From the NCBI GenBank assembly GCA_036015235.1, contig CP107926.1, positions 4,917,501 through 4,981,500 on the forward strand: a stretch of DNA of 64,000 nt. The letters are read 5' to 3'. Made by a program: the position numbers and the translations under genes. Origin of the DNA: Streptomyces sp. NBC_00433 (GTDB lineage: Bacteria > Actinomycetota > Actinomycetes > Streptomycetales > Streptomycetaceae). Below are positions 42,985 through 51,131 of the stretch, piece by piece; position 1 is the stretch's first letter; every line of letters begins with the position of its first letter. Under the pieces are notes generated by a model. That model did no database searches, was not told the DNA's origin, and saw only the letters and a list, made by a program, of their open reading frames with translations.

Positions 42985-43500
42985 ATGAACGACGTGCGCG
43001 GGGCAGTGGTGGAGCTGGTCGGCTGGGGGGAGGGGGATTTCTGGCTGCTGGAGCGGGTCAATGCCCCGGAGATGACGGAGCACCTCGGAGGGCCGGAGAG
43101 CGCGGAGCAGCTGGAGCGGCGGCACCAGCGGTATCTGGAGCTCGCGGCCGGGAGGATGTTCCGGGTGGTGCTCGCGGAGAGCGGGGAGACCGCGGGCTCC
43201 GTCGGGTACTGGGAGCGCGAGTGGCGGGACGGGACGGTGTGGGAGACCGGCTGGGGGGTGCTGCCGGAATTCCAGGGGCGGGGGCTGGCGGTGGCGGCGG
43301 CCAGGGCGGTGACCGTGGCGGCGCGTGAGGCGGGGACGCACCGGTATCTGCACGCGTTTCCCGGTGCCGACCACGCGGCGTCGAACGCGGTCTGCCGCAA
43401 GGCGGGGTTCGAGCTGCTGGGGGAGGTCGCGTTCGAGTACCCGAAGGGGAGCTGGATGACGTCGAACAACTGGCGGGTGGACCTGGCCGGCGGCGGGTAG
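42985..43500 (+). CDS. GNAT-family N-acetyltransferase (RimJ/RimL-like)
   Basis: 171 residues. VWETGWGVLPEFQGRGLAVA carries the acetyl-CoA binding QGRGLA loop, and NAVCRKAGFELLGEVAFEYP the late GNAT strand. The domain order resembles RimJ/RimL-type enzymes acting on ribosomal or other proteins or on small molecules. ATG at 42985; a weak upstream purine site. Confidence 0.88.
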   Translation: MNDVRGAVVELVGWGEGDFWLLERVNAPEMTEHLGGPESAEQLERRHQRYLELAAGRMFRVVLAESGETAGSVGYWEREWRDGTVWETGWGVLPEFQGRGLAVAAARAVTVAAREAGTHRYLHAFPGADHAASNAVCRKAGFELLGEVAFEYPKGSWMTSNNWRVDLAGGG

Positions 43501-43607
43501 GGGCGGGGCGGGCCGCGGCGGTCGGGGGCGGTCGGTGGCCCGTGGTGGGCGGTCGCCCGGGGGGAAATCGGGTCGCCGCGGCCGGCCGGGGCGGGGAGCA
43601 TGCCCTG

Positions 43608-44354
43608 ATGGACTACTCAGGACCGCCGCAAGGCGAAGTGCCGGTGCCCGCCCCGATCGCCGCTTTCGCGGGCGGGCGGCCGGTGCTGCCGGTGTGGGTC
43701 AACAGATCGGGCGGCGTGACCTTCCGGTTGGGGGACGGCGACGGCCGGCTGTTCGCCAAGTGGGCGCCCGCCGGGTCCGGTCTCGACCTCGGCGCGGAGG
43801 CGGCGCGGCTGCGCTGGGCCGTGGACTTCACGCCGGTGCCCCGGGTGGTGGGCCACGGCCTGGACGGTGCCGGGGGCGGCGAGTGGCTCGTCACGGAAGG
43901 TCTGCCGGGGGAAAGCGCGGTCAGCCCGCGCGGGAAGGCGGACCCGAAGGCCACCGTGCGGGCGCTGGGCGCGGGCCTGCGCGCGCTGCACGACCGGCTG
44001 CCGGTCGACGACTGCCCGTTCAGCTGGTCCGTGGAGCGCCGCCGGGCCAAGGCCCTCGCGGCGGGCGAGACCGTCCCGGCCGGGCCGCCGCCCCCGGTCG
44101 ACCGGCTGGTCGTCTGCCACGGCGACGCGTGCGCCCCCAACACCCTTCTGGACGAGAACGGTTCCTGGTCCGCCCACGTCGACCTCGGCGCGCTCGGTGT
44201 CGCCGACCGCTGGGCCGACCTCGCGGTCGGTGCCGGGAATCTGGACTTCAACTTCGGCCCCGGGTGGGAAGGGACGTACTACGACGCCTACGGCATCGCG
44301 CCCGACCCGGAGCGCATCGCCTTCTACCGCCTGCTGGGCGGCTTCAGCCGGTGA
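43608..44354 (+). CDS. Aminoglycoside 3'-phosphotransferase-like protein
   Basis: 248 residues. The kinase catalytic loop is LVVCHGDACAPNTLLD (HGDxxxxN), the metal-binding DxG is in HVDLGALGVADRWADLA, and GPGWEGTYYDAYGI matches the APH(3') C-terminus. The N-lobe has TFRLGDGDGRLFAKWAP with the ATP-binding Lys. APH(3') enzymes inactivate kanamycin/neomycin-type drugs; the true substrate here is unverified. GGGGAG precedes the ATG at 43608. Confidence 0.85.
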   Translation: MDYSGPPQGEVPVPAPIAAFAGGRPVLPVWVNRSGGVTFRLGDGDGRLFAKWAPAGSGLDLGAEAARLRWAVDFTPVPRVVGHGLDGAGGGEWLVTEGLPGESAVSPRGKADPKATVRALGAGLRALHDRLPVDDCPFSWSVERRRAKALAAGETVPAGPPPPVDRLVVCHGDACAPNTLLDENGSWSAHVDLGALGVADRWADLAVGAGNLDFNFGPGWEGTYYDAYGIAPDPERIAFYRLLGGFSR

Positions 44355-44369
44355 CGTGTCCCGGCGGCT

Positions 44370-45371
44370 TCAGCTCGTGACGCCCTCGGGCGCCGCCGGC
44401 GACCGGTGCCAGGCCGTGCGGTAGGCGGAGGGGGCCAGGCCGGTGCGGCGTGTGAGGTGGTGGCGCAGCGAGTCGGGGGTCGACAGGCCGCTCAGGTCGG
44501 CCACCCGGGGGATCGGCAGGTCGGTGGTCTCCAGCAGCTCCTGGGCGCGGTTGACGCGCTGGTGCAGCAGCCATTGCAGCGGGCTCAGGCCGGTCTCGGC
44601 GTGGAAGCGGCGGGTCAAGGTCCGCACGCTGGTGCGGGCGTGGGCGGCCAGGTCGGCGCGGGTGAGGGGCCGGTCGAGGCGGGTCAGCGCCCAGGCGCGG
44701 GTCGGGGCGAGCGACGTGCCGTTCTCCGGCGGCAGCGGGGTGTCGATGAACTGCGCCTGCCCACCCGGGCGTACGGGCGCGGCCACCACCAGCCGCGCGG
44801 TGGCATTCGCCGTCGCGGCGCCGTAGTCCTTGCGGATCAGGTGCAGGCACAGGTCGATCCCGGCGGACAGCCCGGCGGAGGTGAGGATGCCGCCGTCGTC
44901 GACGTAGAGCACACCGGGGCGCAGCTCCACCCGGGGGTGACGGGCGCTGAATTCGGCGGACTTCGCCCAGTAGGTGGTCGCGGGGCGGCCGTCGAGCAGG
45001 CCCGCCTCGGCCAGCACGAAGGCGCCGGTGCAGATCGACACGACCCGCCGCCCCGCGGCATGGGCGGTGCGCAGCAGGTCGAGCACCCGCGGGTCGACGT
45101 CGTCGCGGGCGCCGGTGCCGGTGACGATCACCGTGTCGGCGTCGGCGGCGGCGTCCAGGCCGTGCGCCACGGCGATCTCCAGGCCGCCGCCCGCGGTGAC
45201 CAGGCGGCCGGGCTCCGCGGTGCAGACCCGCACGTCGTAGCCGGGCCTGCCGCGTACGGCAAGTTCGCCGAGCACCAGGTCGGGGATCGTCAGGTCGAAG
45301 GCGGTGACCGGCGGCACCGCGATGACGGCCACCCGGATCGGGGCGGGCCCCTGCGGGGCGGGAACGGTCAT
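44370..45371 (-). CDS. GlxA-type AraC regulator with DJ-1/PfpI domain
   Basis: 333 residues. The N-terminal DJ-1/PfpI-like domain (about 10-185) has the elbow VVSICTGAFVLAEAGLLDG. The C-terminal AraC domain (about 215-325) has two HTHs, with HARTSVRTLTRRFHAETGLS and VADLSGLSTPDSLRHHLTRR. GlxA-like regulators in Streptomyces link amino-sugar or nitrogen state to development. It converges on the APH gene and is divergent from the epimerase 100 bases away, its possible target. Confidence 0.92.
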   Translation of the reverse strand: MTVPAPQGPAPIRVAVIAVPPVTAFDLTIPDLVLGELAVRGRPGYDVRVCTAEPGRLVTAGGGLEIAVAHGLDAAADADTVIVTGTGARDDVDPRVLDLLRTAHAAGRRVVSICTGAFVLAEAGLLDGRPATTYWAKSAEFSARHPRVELRPGVLYVDDGGILTSAGLSAGIDLCLHLIRKDYGAATANATARLVVAAPVRPGGQAQFIDTPLPPENGTSLAPTRAWALTRLDRPLTRADLAAHARTSVRTLTRRFHAETGLSPLQWLLHQRVNRAQELLETTDLPIPRVADLSGLSTPDSLRHHLTRRTGLAPSAYRTAWHRSPAAPEGVTS

Positions 45372-45471
45372 GGCCCGAACCTCCGTAGGTTTGGCATCCG
45401 GGCCACTACCCTACCGGCGGCCCCTCGCGGAGGGTTGAGGGCGGACCACCCGCCGAGAAGGAGCGAATCCC

Positions 45472-46401
45472 GTGTCGCAGCACGCCAACACCGCTGTCGT
45501 GGTCGGAGCCGGAGCCACCGGCTCAGCCGCCGCCGTCCTGCTCGCCGAGTCCGGCGACCGGGTCCTGCTGGTCACCCGCGGCGGCTCCGGCCCCGGCCAC
45601 CCCCGTATCGAACGCGTCGCCGCGGACGCGGGCGACCCCGTACGGCTCACCGCCATCGCCGCCGGCGCGGACGTGCTGATCAACTGCGCGATGCCGCCGT
45701 ACGACCGCTGGCCGGCCGAATTCCCGCCGCTGGCAGCCTCGTTGCTCAGCGCGGCGGAGGCGACCGGCGCCGGGTACGTGATGCTCGGCAACCTCTACGG
45801 CTACGGCCCGGTCGACGGGCCCTTCACCGACGACCTGCCGCTCGCGCCGAGCAGCGTCAAGGGCGAGGTGCGGGCCCGGATGTGGCAGGACGCGCTGGCG
45901 TCGTACGAGGCGGGGCGGGCACGCGTCACCGAGGTGCGGTCCAGCGACTTCCTCGGCGGCGGCGCCTACTCCCCCTTCACGATCCTGGTCGGCGACCAGG
46001 TGCTCGCCGGAAGGCCCGCCGCCTACCCCGGCGACCTCGACGCCCCGCACAGCTGGTGCTACGCCGGCGACGTGGCCCGCACGCTGGTGGCGGCGGCCCG
46101 GCACGAGGACTCCTGGGGGCGGGCCTGGCACGTGCCGCCCACCTCGGACCTCCCGGTCCGCGACCTCGCGGCCCGCCTCGCCGCCCGAGCCGGCGCCCCC
46201 GCGCCCCGACTTTTCCGCATGACGGCGGCGGAACTCGACGCTGCGGCCCGCGCCGACCCGATCACCGCGGAATTCCCCGAGGTGCTCTACCTGCTCGACC
46301 GCCCGCTGCTCCTCGACGCGACCCCGACCACCGAGAAGCTGGGCGTGACGGCGACCCCGCTGGACGAGGTCCTCGACAGCATGGCGACGCGGACGCCCTG
46401 A
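45472..46401 (+). CDS. NAD-dependent epimerase/dehydratase-like protein
   Basis: 309 residues. Rossmann motif VVGAGATGSAAAVLLAESG at the N-terminus; the remainder follows the extended SDR pattern (LGNLYGYGPVDGPF, EVRSSDFLGGGAYSPF, HSWCYAGDVARTLVAAA). The catalytic YxxxK is not evident, so it is an atypical member. GTG start; divergent from the GlxA-type regulator. Confidence 0.87.
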   Translation: MSQHANTAVVVGAGATGSAAAVLLAESGDRVLLVTRGGSGPGHPRIERVAADAGDPVRLTAIAAGADVLINCAMPPYDRWPAEFPPLAASLLSAAEATGAGYVMLGNLYGYGPVDGPFTDDLPLAPSSVKGEVRARMWQDALASYEAGRARVTEVRSSDFLGGGAYSPFTILVGDQVLAGRPAAYPGDLDAPHSWCYAGDVARTLVAAARHEDSWGRAWHVPPTSDLPVRDLAARLAARAGAPAPRLFRMTAAELDAAARADPITAEFPEVLYLLDRPLLLDATPTTEKLGVTATPLDEVLDSMATRTP

Positions 46402-46423
46402 GCCGGGCGGCTGTGGGGGCCGG

Positions 46424-46490
46424 GCCCGGCGGGAGCTGTGCGAGTGCGATGAAGGGGCGGAGCCCGGCGGGTGCTATGCAGGTGCGGTGA
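46424..46490. repeat. Duplicated 29-bp segment over a gene start
   Basis: 46424-46452 and 46462-46490 match at 24 of 29 positions. The second copy contains the GTG start of the HAD hydrolase; the first carries an ATG at the equivalent place. Confidence 0.7.
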
Positions 46491-47149
46491 CCGAGACCCC
46501 GCTGCCGCGCCCCTTCGACGCCGTCCTGTGCGACATCGACAACGTCATCCGCCACTACGACCCGTCCCCGCTCACCGCGCTGGAGCGTGCCGTCGGCCTG
46601 GCCGAGGGGACCACGGCGCGGATCGCGTTCGCGCCCGAGGTCGACATGCCGCTGCTGCTGGGGGAGATCACCCCGCGTGAGTGGGTGGAGTCGATCGCGG
46701 CGGCCTTCGCCCGGCAGGGGGTGCTCGGCGCGGCGGACGCGCGGCCGCTGGCCGCCACGCTGGCCGCGTCGCCCTTCGCCGCCGACCAGGCGGTCGTCGG
46801 GCTGCTGCGCCGGATACGCGGCGAGGCCGGGCTGCCGCTGGTCCTGGTCAGCAACGCGTCCGTCGACCTGGAGGACGACCTCGCGGCGCTGGGGCTCATC
46901 GATCTGGCCGACCACGTGGTCAGCAGCGCGCGGGTCGGGGTGGCCAAGCCCGACCCGCGCATATACGCCATCGCCGTGGACCACGCGGGAGTGGCGGCGG
47001 AGCGCTGCCTGTTCGTGGACGACTCGCGGGAGAACGTCGACGCGGCCCTCGCCCTGGGCATGAGCGCGCTGCACTACCGCGAGCCCGACGACCTGCGGGA
47101 CGCGCTCGCACCGGCCTTCACGACCACCCAACTGCGCCCGGCCCCCTGA
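46487..47149 (+). CDS. HAD-superfamily hydrolase
   Basis: 220 residues. Motif I DAVLCDIDNVIRHY (nucleophile Asp and DxD), motif II LVLVSNASVDLED, motif III Lys in VGVAKPDPRIYAI and motif IV CLFVDDSRENVDAAL are all present, with an alpha-helical cap after motif I. A phosphatase of the HAD class on an unknown small phosphate ester. GTG start at 46487 in a duplicated sequence. Confidence 0.9.
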   Translation: MTETPLPRPFDAVLCDIDNVIRHYDPSPLTALERAVGLAEGTTARIAFAPEVDMPLLLGEITPREWVESIAAAFARQGVLGAADARPLAATLAASPFAADQAVVGLLRRIRGEAGLPLVLVSNASVDLEDDLAALGLIDLADHVVSSARVGVAKPDPRIYAIAVDHAGVAAERCLFVDDSRENVDAALALGMSALHYREPDDLRDALAPAFTTTQLRPAP

Positions 47150-47441
47150 GTACCCGGCCAGGGGACATCCGCGGGCCCCGCGTATCCGTTTCCGCCGACG
47201 TCCCCGGGGTGGAGGGCCCCGCGCACACGTCCCCCGCTCCCGGGGGCAGCCCGGCCCGCGGGTGTCCGCGAGCCCCATGTCCCCGCCGCGCCCCGTAGCG
47301 TCGTGCGTCCGCGCCGGACGCGCCCCGCCGCCCGCCGCACCGGGGCCGGGACCTTTTCTGCAAGCCGCGCGCCGCGCTTTCTCAGACGATTCACAGAATC
47401 GGCCAAGACTGCTCTCATAGCGCGCGCACAGGCTATTGCGC

Positions 47442-48230
47442 ATGACGACGACACCCATCGCTCCCGCCGCGGCCTACCCCGCCGCGAAGCCCGCCGCGGG
47501 CACCGCGCCCGCCGCTGACCTGGCACGTCCCGACGGCTCGCCGGTGCGCGTGCTCGTCGTGGACGACGAGACACCGCTCGCCGACCTGCTGTCGATGGCC
47601 CTGCGTTACGAGGGCTGGCAGGTGCACACCGAGGGCGACGGCGCCGGGGCGCTGCGTGCCGCGCGGGAGTCGCGGCCCGACGCGGTCGTGCTCGACGTGA
47701 TGCTGCCGGACATGGACGGCCTCGAAGTGCTGGCCAGGCTGCGCCGCGAGACGCCGGACGTGCCGGTGCTGTTCCTGACCGCGAAGGACGCCGTCGAGGA
47801 CCGCATCGCGGGCCTGACGGCGGGCGGCGACGACTACGTCACCAAGCCCTTCAGCCTGGAGGAGGTCGTCGCCCGGCTGCGCGGCCTGCTGCGCCGCTCC
47901 GGCGCGGCCGCCGTACGCAACGAGTCGCTGCTGACGGTAGGCGACCTGGTCCTGAACGAGGACAGCCACGAGGTCAGCCGCGGCGGCCTCAACATCCACC
48001 TGACCGCGACCGAGTTCGAGCTGCTGCGCTACCTGATGCGCAACCCCCGCCGGGTGTTGAGCAAGGCGCAGATCCTGGACCGCGTGTGGTCGTACGACTT
48101 CGGCGGCCAGGCCAACGTCGTCGAGCTGTACATCTCCTACCTCCGCCGCAAGATCGACGTCGGACGCCCGCCGATGATCCACACCCGGCGCGGCGCCGGC
48201 TATCTGATCAAGCCGGGCGAACCGGCGTGA
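47442..48230 (+). CDS. OmpR/PhoB-type response regulator
   Basis: 262 residues. An Ala/Pro-rich N-terminus of about 35 residues precedes the receiver: VRVLVVDDETPLADLL, phosphoacceptor in VVLDVMLPDMDG, Lys in DDYVTKPF. The C-terminal winged helix has LTATEFELLRYLMRNP and VVELYISYLRRKID. It overlaps the kinase by GTGA and so is the cognate regulator. No ribosome site is visible before the ATG, so it may be leaderless. Confidence 0.94.
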   Translation: MTTTPIAPAAAYPAAKPAAGTAPAADLARPDGSPVRVLVVDDETPLADLLSMALRYEGWQVHTEGDGAGALRAARESRPDAVVLDVMLPDMDGLEVLARLRRETPDVPVLFLTAKDAVEDRIAGLTAGGDDYVTKPFSLEEVVARLRGLLRRSGAAAVRNESLLTVGDLVLNEDSHEVSRGGLNIHLTATEFELLRYLMRNPRRVLSKAQILDRVWSYDFGGQANVVELYISYLRRKIDVGRPPMIHTRRGAGYLIKPGEPA

Positions 48231-49810
48231 CGCTGCCGCGCAGGCGGCGGGGGCGCGGCGGACGCACGCGCGGCACATGGTCGCTGCGCCGCCGGCTCGT
48301 CGCGTCCTGCGTGGCGCTCGTCGCCGTGGTCTGCACGGTGATCGGCGCGGTCACCATCTTCGCGCTGCACGACTTCCTCTACGGCCAGCTCGACGGCAAG
48401 GTGCGCGACCTGGCGGTCCGCGCGTCCGGACCGCACGGCGGCCCCGGCGGGCCCGGCTCCGGCGCACCCCGGGCCGACCGGCCCGACGGCATACCCCTGG
48501 CCTTCCTGATCGGCGGCGGGCAGCCCGGCGAGACCGTCGGCGCCGTCGTCAGCGCGTCCGGTCACGTCACGCAGGCCGCGGTCAGCGCCACCGGGTCCAC
48601 CGGCTCCGGCGGCCTGGTCGCGGAAGGGCTCACCGCGGCCCAGGCCGCCGTCTTCGCGCACGTCCCGCTGGACGGCAGCCCGCACTCCCTCGGCGTGCCG
48701 GGCCTCGGCGGCTTCCGGGTGGAGGCCGCGCAGCCCTCCGCCGACGGCAGCACCGTGCTGGTCGGACTGTCCACGAAGGGCACCGAGGACACCCTGTCGA
48801 CCCTGATGTGGGTCGAGGTGTCGGTGTCGGCGGCCGGCCTGGTCGCCGCGGGGCTCGCGGGCACCGCGCTGATCCGTATCTCCCTGCACCCGCTGCGCCG
48901 GGTCGCCGCGACCGCCACCCGTGTCTCCGAACTCCCTCTGGACCGCGGCGAGGTGGCCCTGCACGAGCGGGTGGCCGAGGCCGACACCGACCCGCGCACC
49001 GAGGTCGGCCAGGTCGGCGCCGCGCTGAACCGCATGCTGGGGCACGTGAGTTCCGCGCTGCATGCCCGGCAGGAGAGCGAGACCCGGGTGAGGCGCTTCG
49101 TCGCCGACGCCAGCCACGAGCTGCGCACCCCGCTCGCCTCGATCCGCGGCTACGCCGAACTCACCCGCCGCGGCCGCGAGTCCGTCGGCCCTGACACCCA
49201 ACACGCCCTGGGCCGCATCGAGTCCGAGGCCGCCAGGATGACCACCCTGGTCGAGGACCTGCTGCTGCTCGCCCGCCTCGACGCGGGCCGCCCGCTGTCC
49301 CCCGTGCCGACCGACCTGTCGCCGCTGGTCGTCGACGCGGTCAGCGACGCGCGCGCGGCCGGCGGCGGCCATGTGTGGCGGCTCGACCTGCCGGACGCCC
49401 CGGCCGTCGTGCACGGCGACCCGCAGCGCCTGCACCAGGTGCTGACCAACCTGCTGGCCAACGCCCGTACGCACACCCCGGCCGGCACCACCGTGACCGC
49501 CCGGGTCGCCGCGGACCCGGCGGGGGGCGTACGGCTCCAGGTCGAGGACGAAGGCCCCGGCATCCCCGCCGACTTGCAGCCGGTGGTCTTCGAGCGCTTC
49601 GCCCGCGGCGACGCCTCCCGCACCCGCAACGCACCCGCGGGCTCGGGCTCCGGCGGCAGTACGGGCCTGGGCCTGGCGATCGTGCAGTCCGTCGTGGCCG
49701 CGCACGGCGGCACCGTGGGGCTGGCCAGCCGGCCGGGGCGCACTGTCTTCACCGTCACCCTGCCCTCCGCACACTCACAGGCCTTCCCCAGCCTCAGCAC
49801 ATCGTCATGA
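48227..49810 (+). CDS. OmpR-type sensor histidine kinase
   Basis: 527 residues. TM1 at about 20-45, an extracytoplasmic domain of about 150 residues that begins Gly/Pro-rich, TM2 at about 200-222, a HAMP, HisKA with VADASHELRTPLASIRGYAE, and HATPase_c with N box NLLANARTHT, G1 VEDEGPGIP and G2 GSTGLGLAIVQSVV. GTG at 48227 is coupled to the regulator. Probably senses the cell envelope and regulates the glycosyltransferases downstream. Confidence 0.94.
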   Translation: MTLPRRRRGRGGRTRGTWSLRRRLVASCVALVAVVCTVIGAVTIFALHDFLYGQLDGKVRDLAVRASGPHGGPGGPGSGAPRADRPDGIPLAFLIGGGQPGETVGAVVSASGHVTQAAVSATGSTGSGGLVAEGLTAAQAAVFAHVPLDGSPHSLGVPGLGGFRVEAAQPSADGSTVLVGLSTKGTEDTLSTLMWVEVSVSAAGLVAAGLAGTALIRISLHPLRRVAATATRVSELPLDRGEVALHERVAEADTDPRTEVGQVGAALNRMLGHVSSALHARQESETRVRRFVADASHELRTPLASIRGYAELTRRGRESVGPDTQHALGRIESEAARMTTLVEDLLLLARLDAGRPLSPVPTDLSPLVVDAVSDARAAGGGHVWRLDLPDAPAVVHGDPQRLHQVLTNLLANARTHTPAGTTVTARVAADPAGGVRLQVEDEGPGIPADLQPVVFERFARGDASRTRNAPAGSGSGGSTGLGLAIVQSVVAAHGGTVGLASRPGRTVFTVTLPSAHSQAFPSLSTSS

Positions 49811-49835
49811 CAGGGCACTTGCCGAGTGTCGGGGT

Positions 49836-51131
49836 ATGCGAACCCCACTCGGCGATCTGCCCGCCCGGCAGCACCTGCCGGTCGCGGACGCGGCGCCCAC
49901 GACCGGCACCCCGGTGCTGGACGTCGTCATTCCCGTGTACAACGAGGAGGACGACCTGGGCACTTGCGTCCGCCGCCTGCACGCGCACCTGTCGGGCACC
50001 TTCCCGTACCCCTTCCGCATCACCGTCGCGGACAACGCCAGCACCGACCTGACCTCCGCCGTCGCCAAGTCGCTGGCCGACGAGCTGCCCGAGGTGGTCT
50101 CCTTCCGGCTGGAGCAGAAGGGCCGCGGACGCGCCCTGCGCACGGTCTGGACGGCCTCGGCGGCGCCCGTACTGGCCTACATGGACGTGGACTTGTCCAC
50201 CGACCTCAACGCGCTGCTGCCACTGGTCGCCCCGCTCATCTCCGGCCACTCCGACCTGGCGATCGGCTCGCGCCTGGCCCGCTCCTCGCGGGTGGTGCGC
50301 GGCGCGAAGCGCGAGTTCATCTCGCGGGCCTACAACCTGATCCTTCGCGGCTCGCTCGCCGCCCGCTTCTCCGACGCCCAGTGCGGATTCAAGGCGATCC
50401 GCGGCGACGTGGCGCAGCGGCTGCTGCCGATGGTCGAGGACACCGGCTGGTTCTTCGACACCGAGATGCTGGTGCTCGCGGAACGCGCGGGCCTGCGCAT
50501 CCACGAGGTGCCGGTGGACTGGGTCGACGACCCCGACAGCAGCGTCGAGCTGGTGCGTACCGCGAGCGACGACCTGCGGGGCGTCTGGCGGGTCGGACGG
50601 GCCCTGGCCACCGGCCAGTTGGCGCTCGACCGGCTGCGCCGCCCCTTCGGCGACGACCCGCGCGACCGCGAGCTGTCCGGTGTGCCCGCGGGACTCGCCC
50701 GCCAGCTCGTCGGCTTCTGCGTCGTCGGCGTGCTGAGCACCCTGGTCTACCTCGCGCTCTTCTCGCTCTTCCGGCTCGGCGCCGGCTCCCAGGTCGCCAA
50801 CGCGCCGGCCCTGCTGCTGTCCGCGCTGGGCAATACCGCGGCCAACCGGCGGCTCACCTTCGGGGTGCGCGGCCGCGACCGCGCCATGCGCCACCAGGCG
50901 CAGGGACTGGTGGTCTTCGCCATCGGCCTCGCCCTGACCAGCGGTTCGCTCGCCGCGCTGCACACCGCGACCGCCGAGCCGTCGCACGGCAGCGAGTTGG
51001 CGGTGCTGGTCGCGGCCAACCTCGCGGCCACCGTGCTGCGCTTCCTGCTCTTCCGGGCCTGGGTCTTCCCCGAGCCGTCCCCCACCTCTGCCCCTCCGTC
51101 CTCCCCCACGTCCGACAGGAGTGCGCGATGA
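49836..51131 (+). CDS. GT2 glycosyltransferase fused to a GtrA-like domain
   Basis: 431 residues. N-terminal GT2 domain (about 25-260) of the dolichol-phosphate mannose synthase type: LDVVIPVYNEEDDLG, ADNASTDLT, YMDVDLSTDL and AQCGFKAIRGDV. C-terminal GtrA-like membrane domain (about 285-410) with four hydrophobic segments. It should make or flip a polyprenyl-phosphate sugar for the transferase encoded next, with which it overlaps by ATGA. Confidence 0.92.
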   Translation: MRTPLGDLPARQHLPVADAAPTTGTPVLDVVIPVYNEEDDLGTCVRRLHAHLSGTFPYPFRITVADNASTDLTSAVAKSLADELPEVVSFRLEQKGRGRALRTVWTASAAPVLAYMDVDLSTDLNALLPLVAPLISGHSDLAIGSRLARSSRVVRGAKREFISRAYNLILRGSLAARFSDAQCGFKAIRGDVAQRLLPMVEDTGWFFDTEMLVLAERAGLRIHEVPVDWVDDPDSSVELVRTASDDLRGVWRVGRALATGQLALDRLRRPFGDDPRDRELSGVPAGLARQLVGFCVVGVLSTLVYLALFSLFRLGAGSQVANAPALLLSALGNTAANRRLTFGVRGRDRAMRHQAQGLVVFAIGLALTSGSLAALHTATAEPSHGSELAVLVAANLAATVLRFLLFRAWVFPEPSPTSAPPSSPTSDRSAR

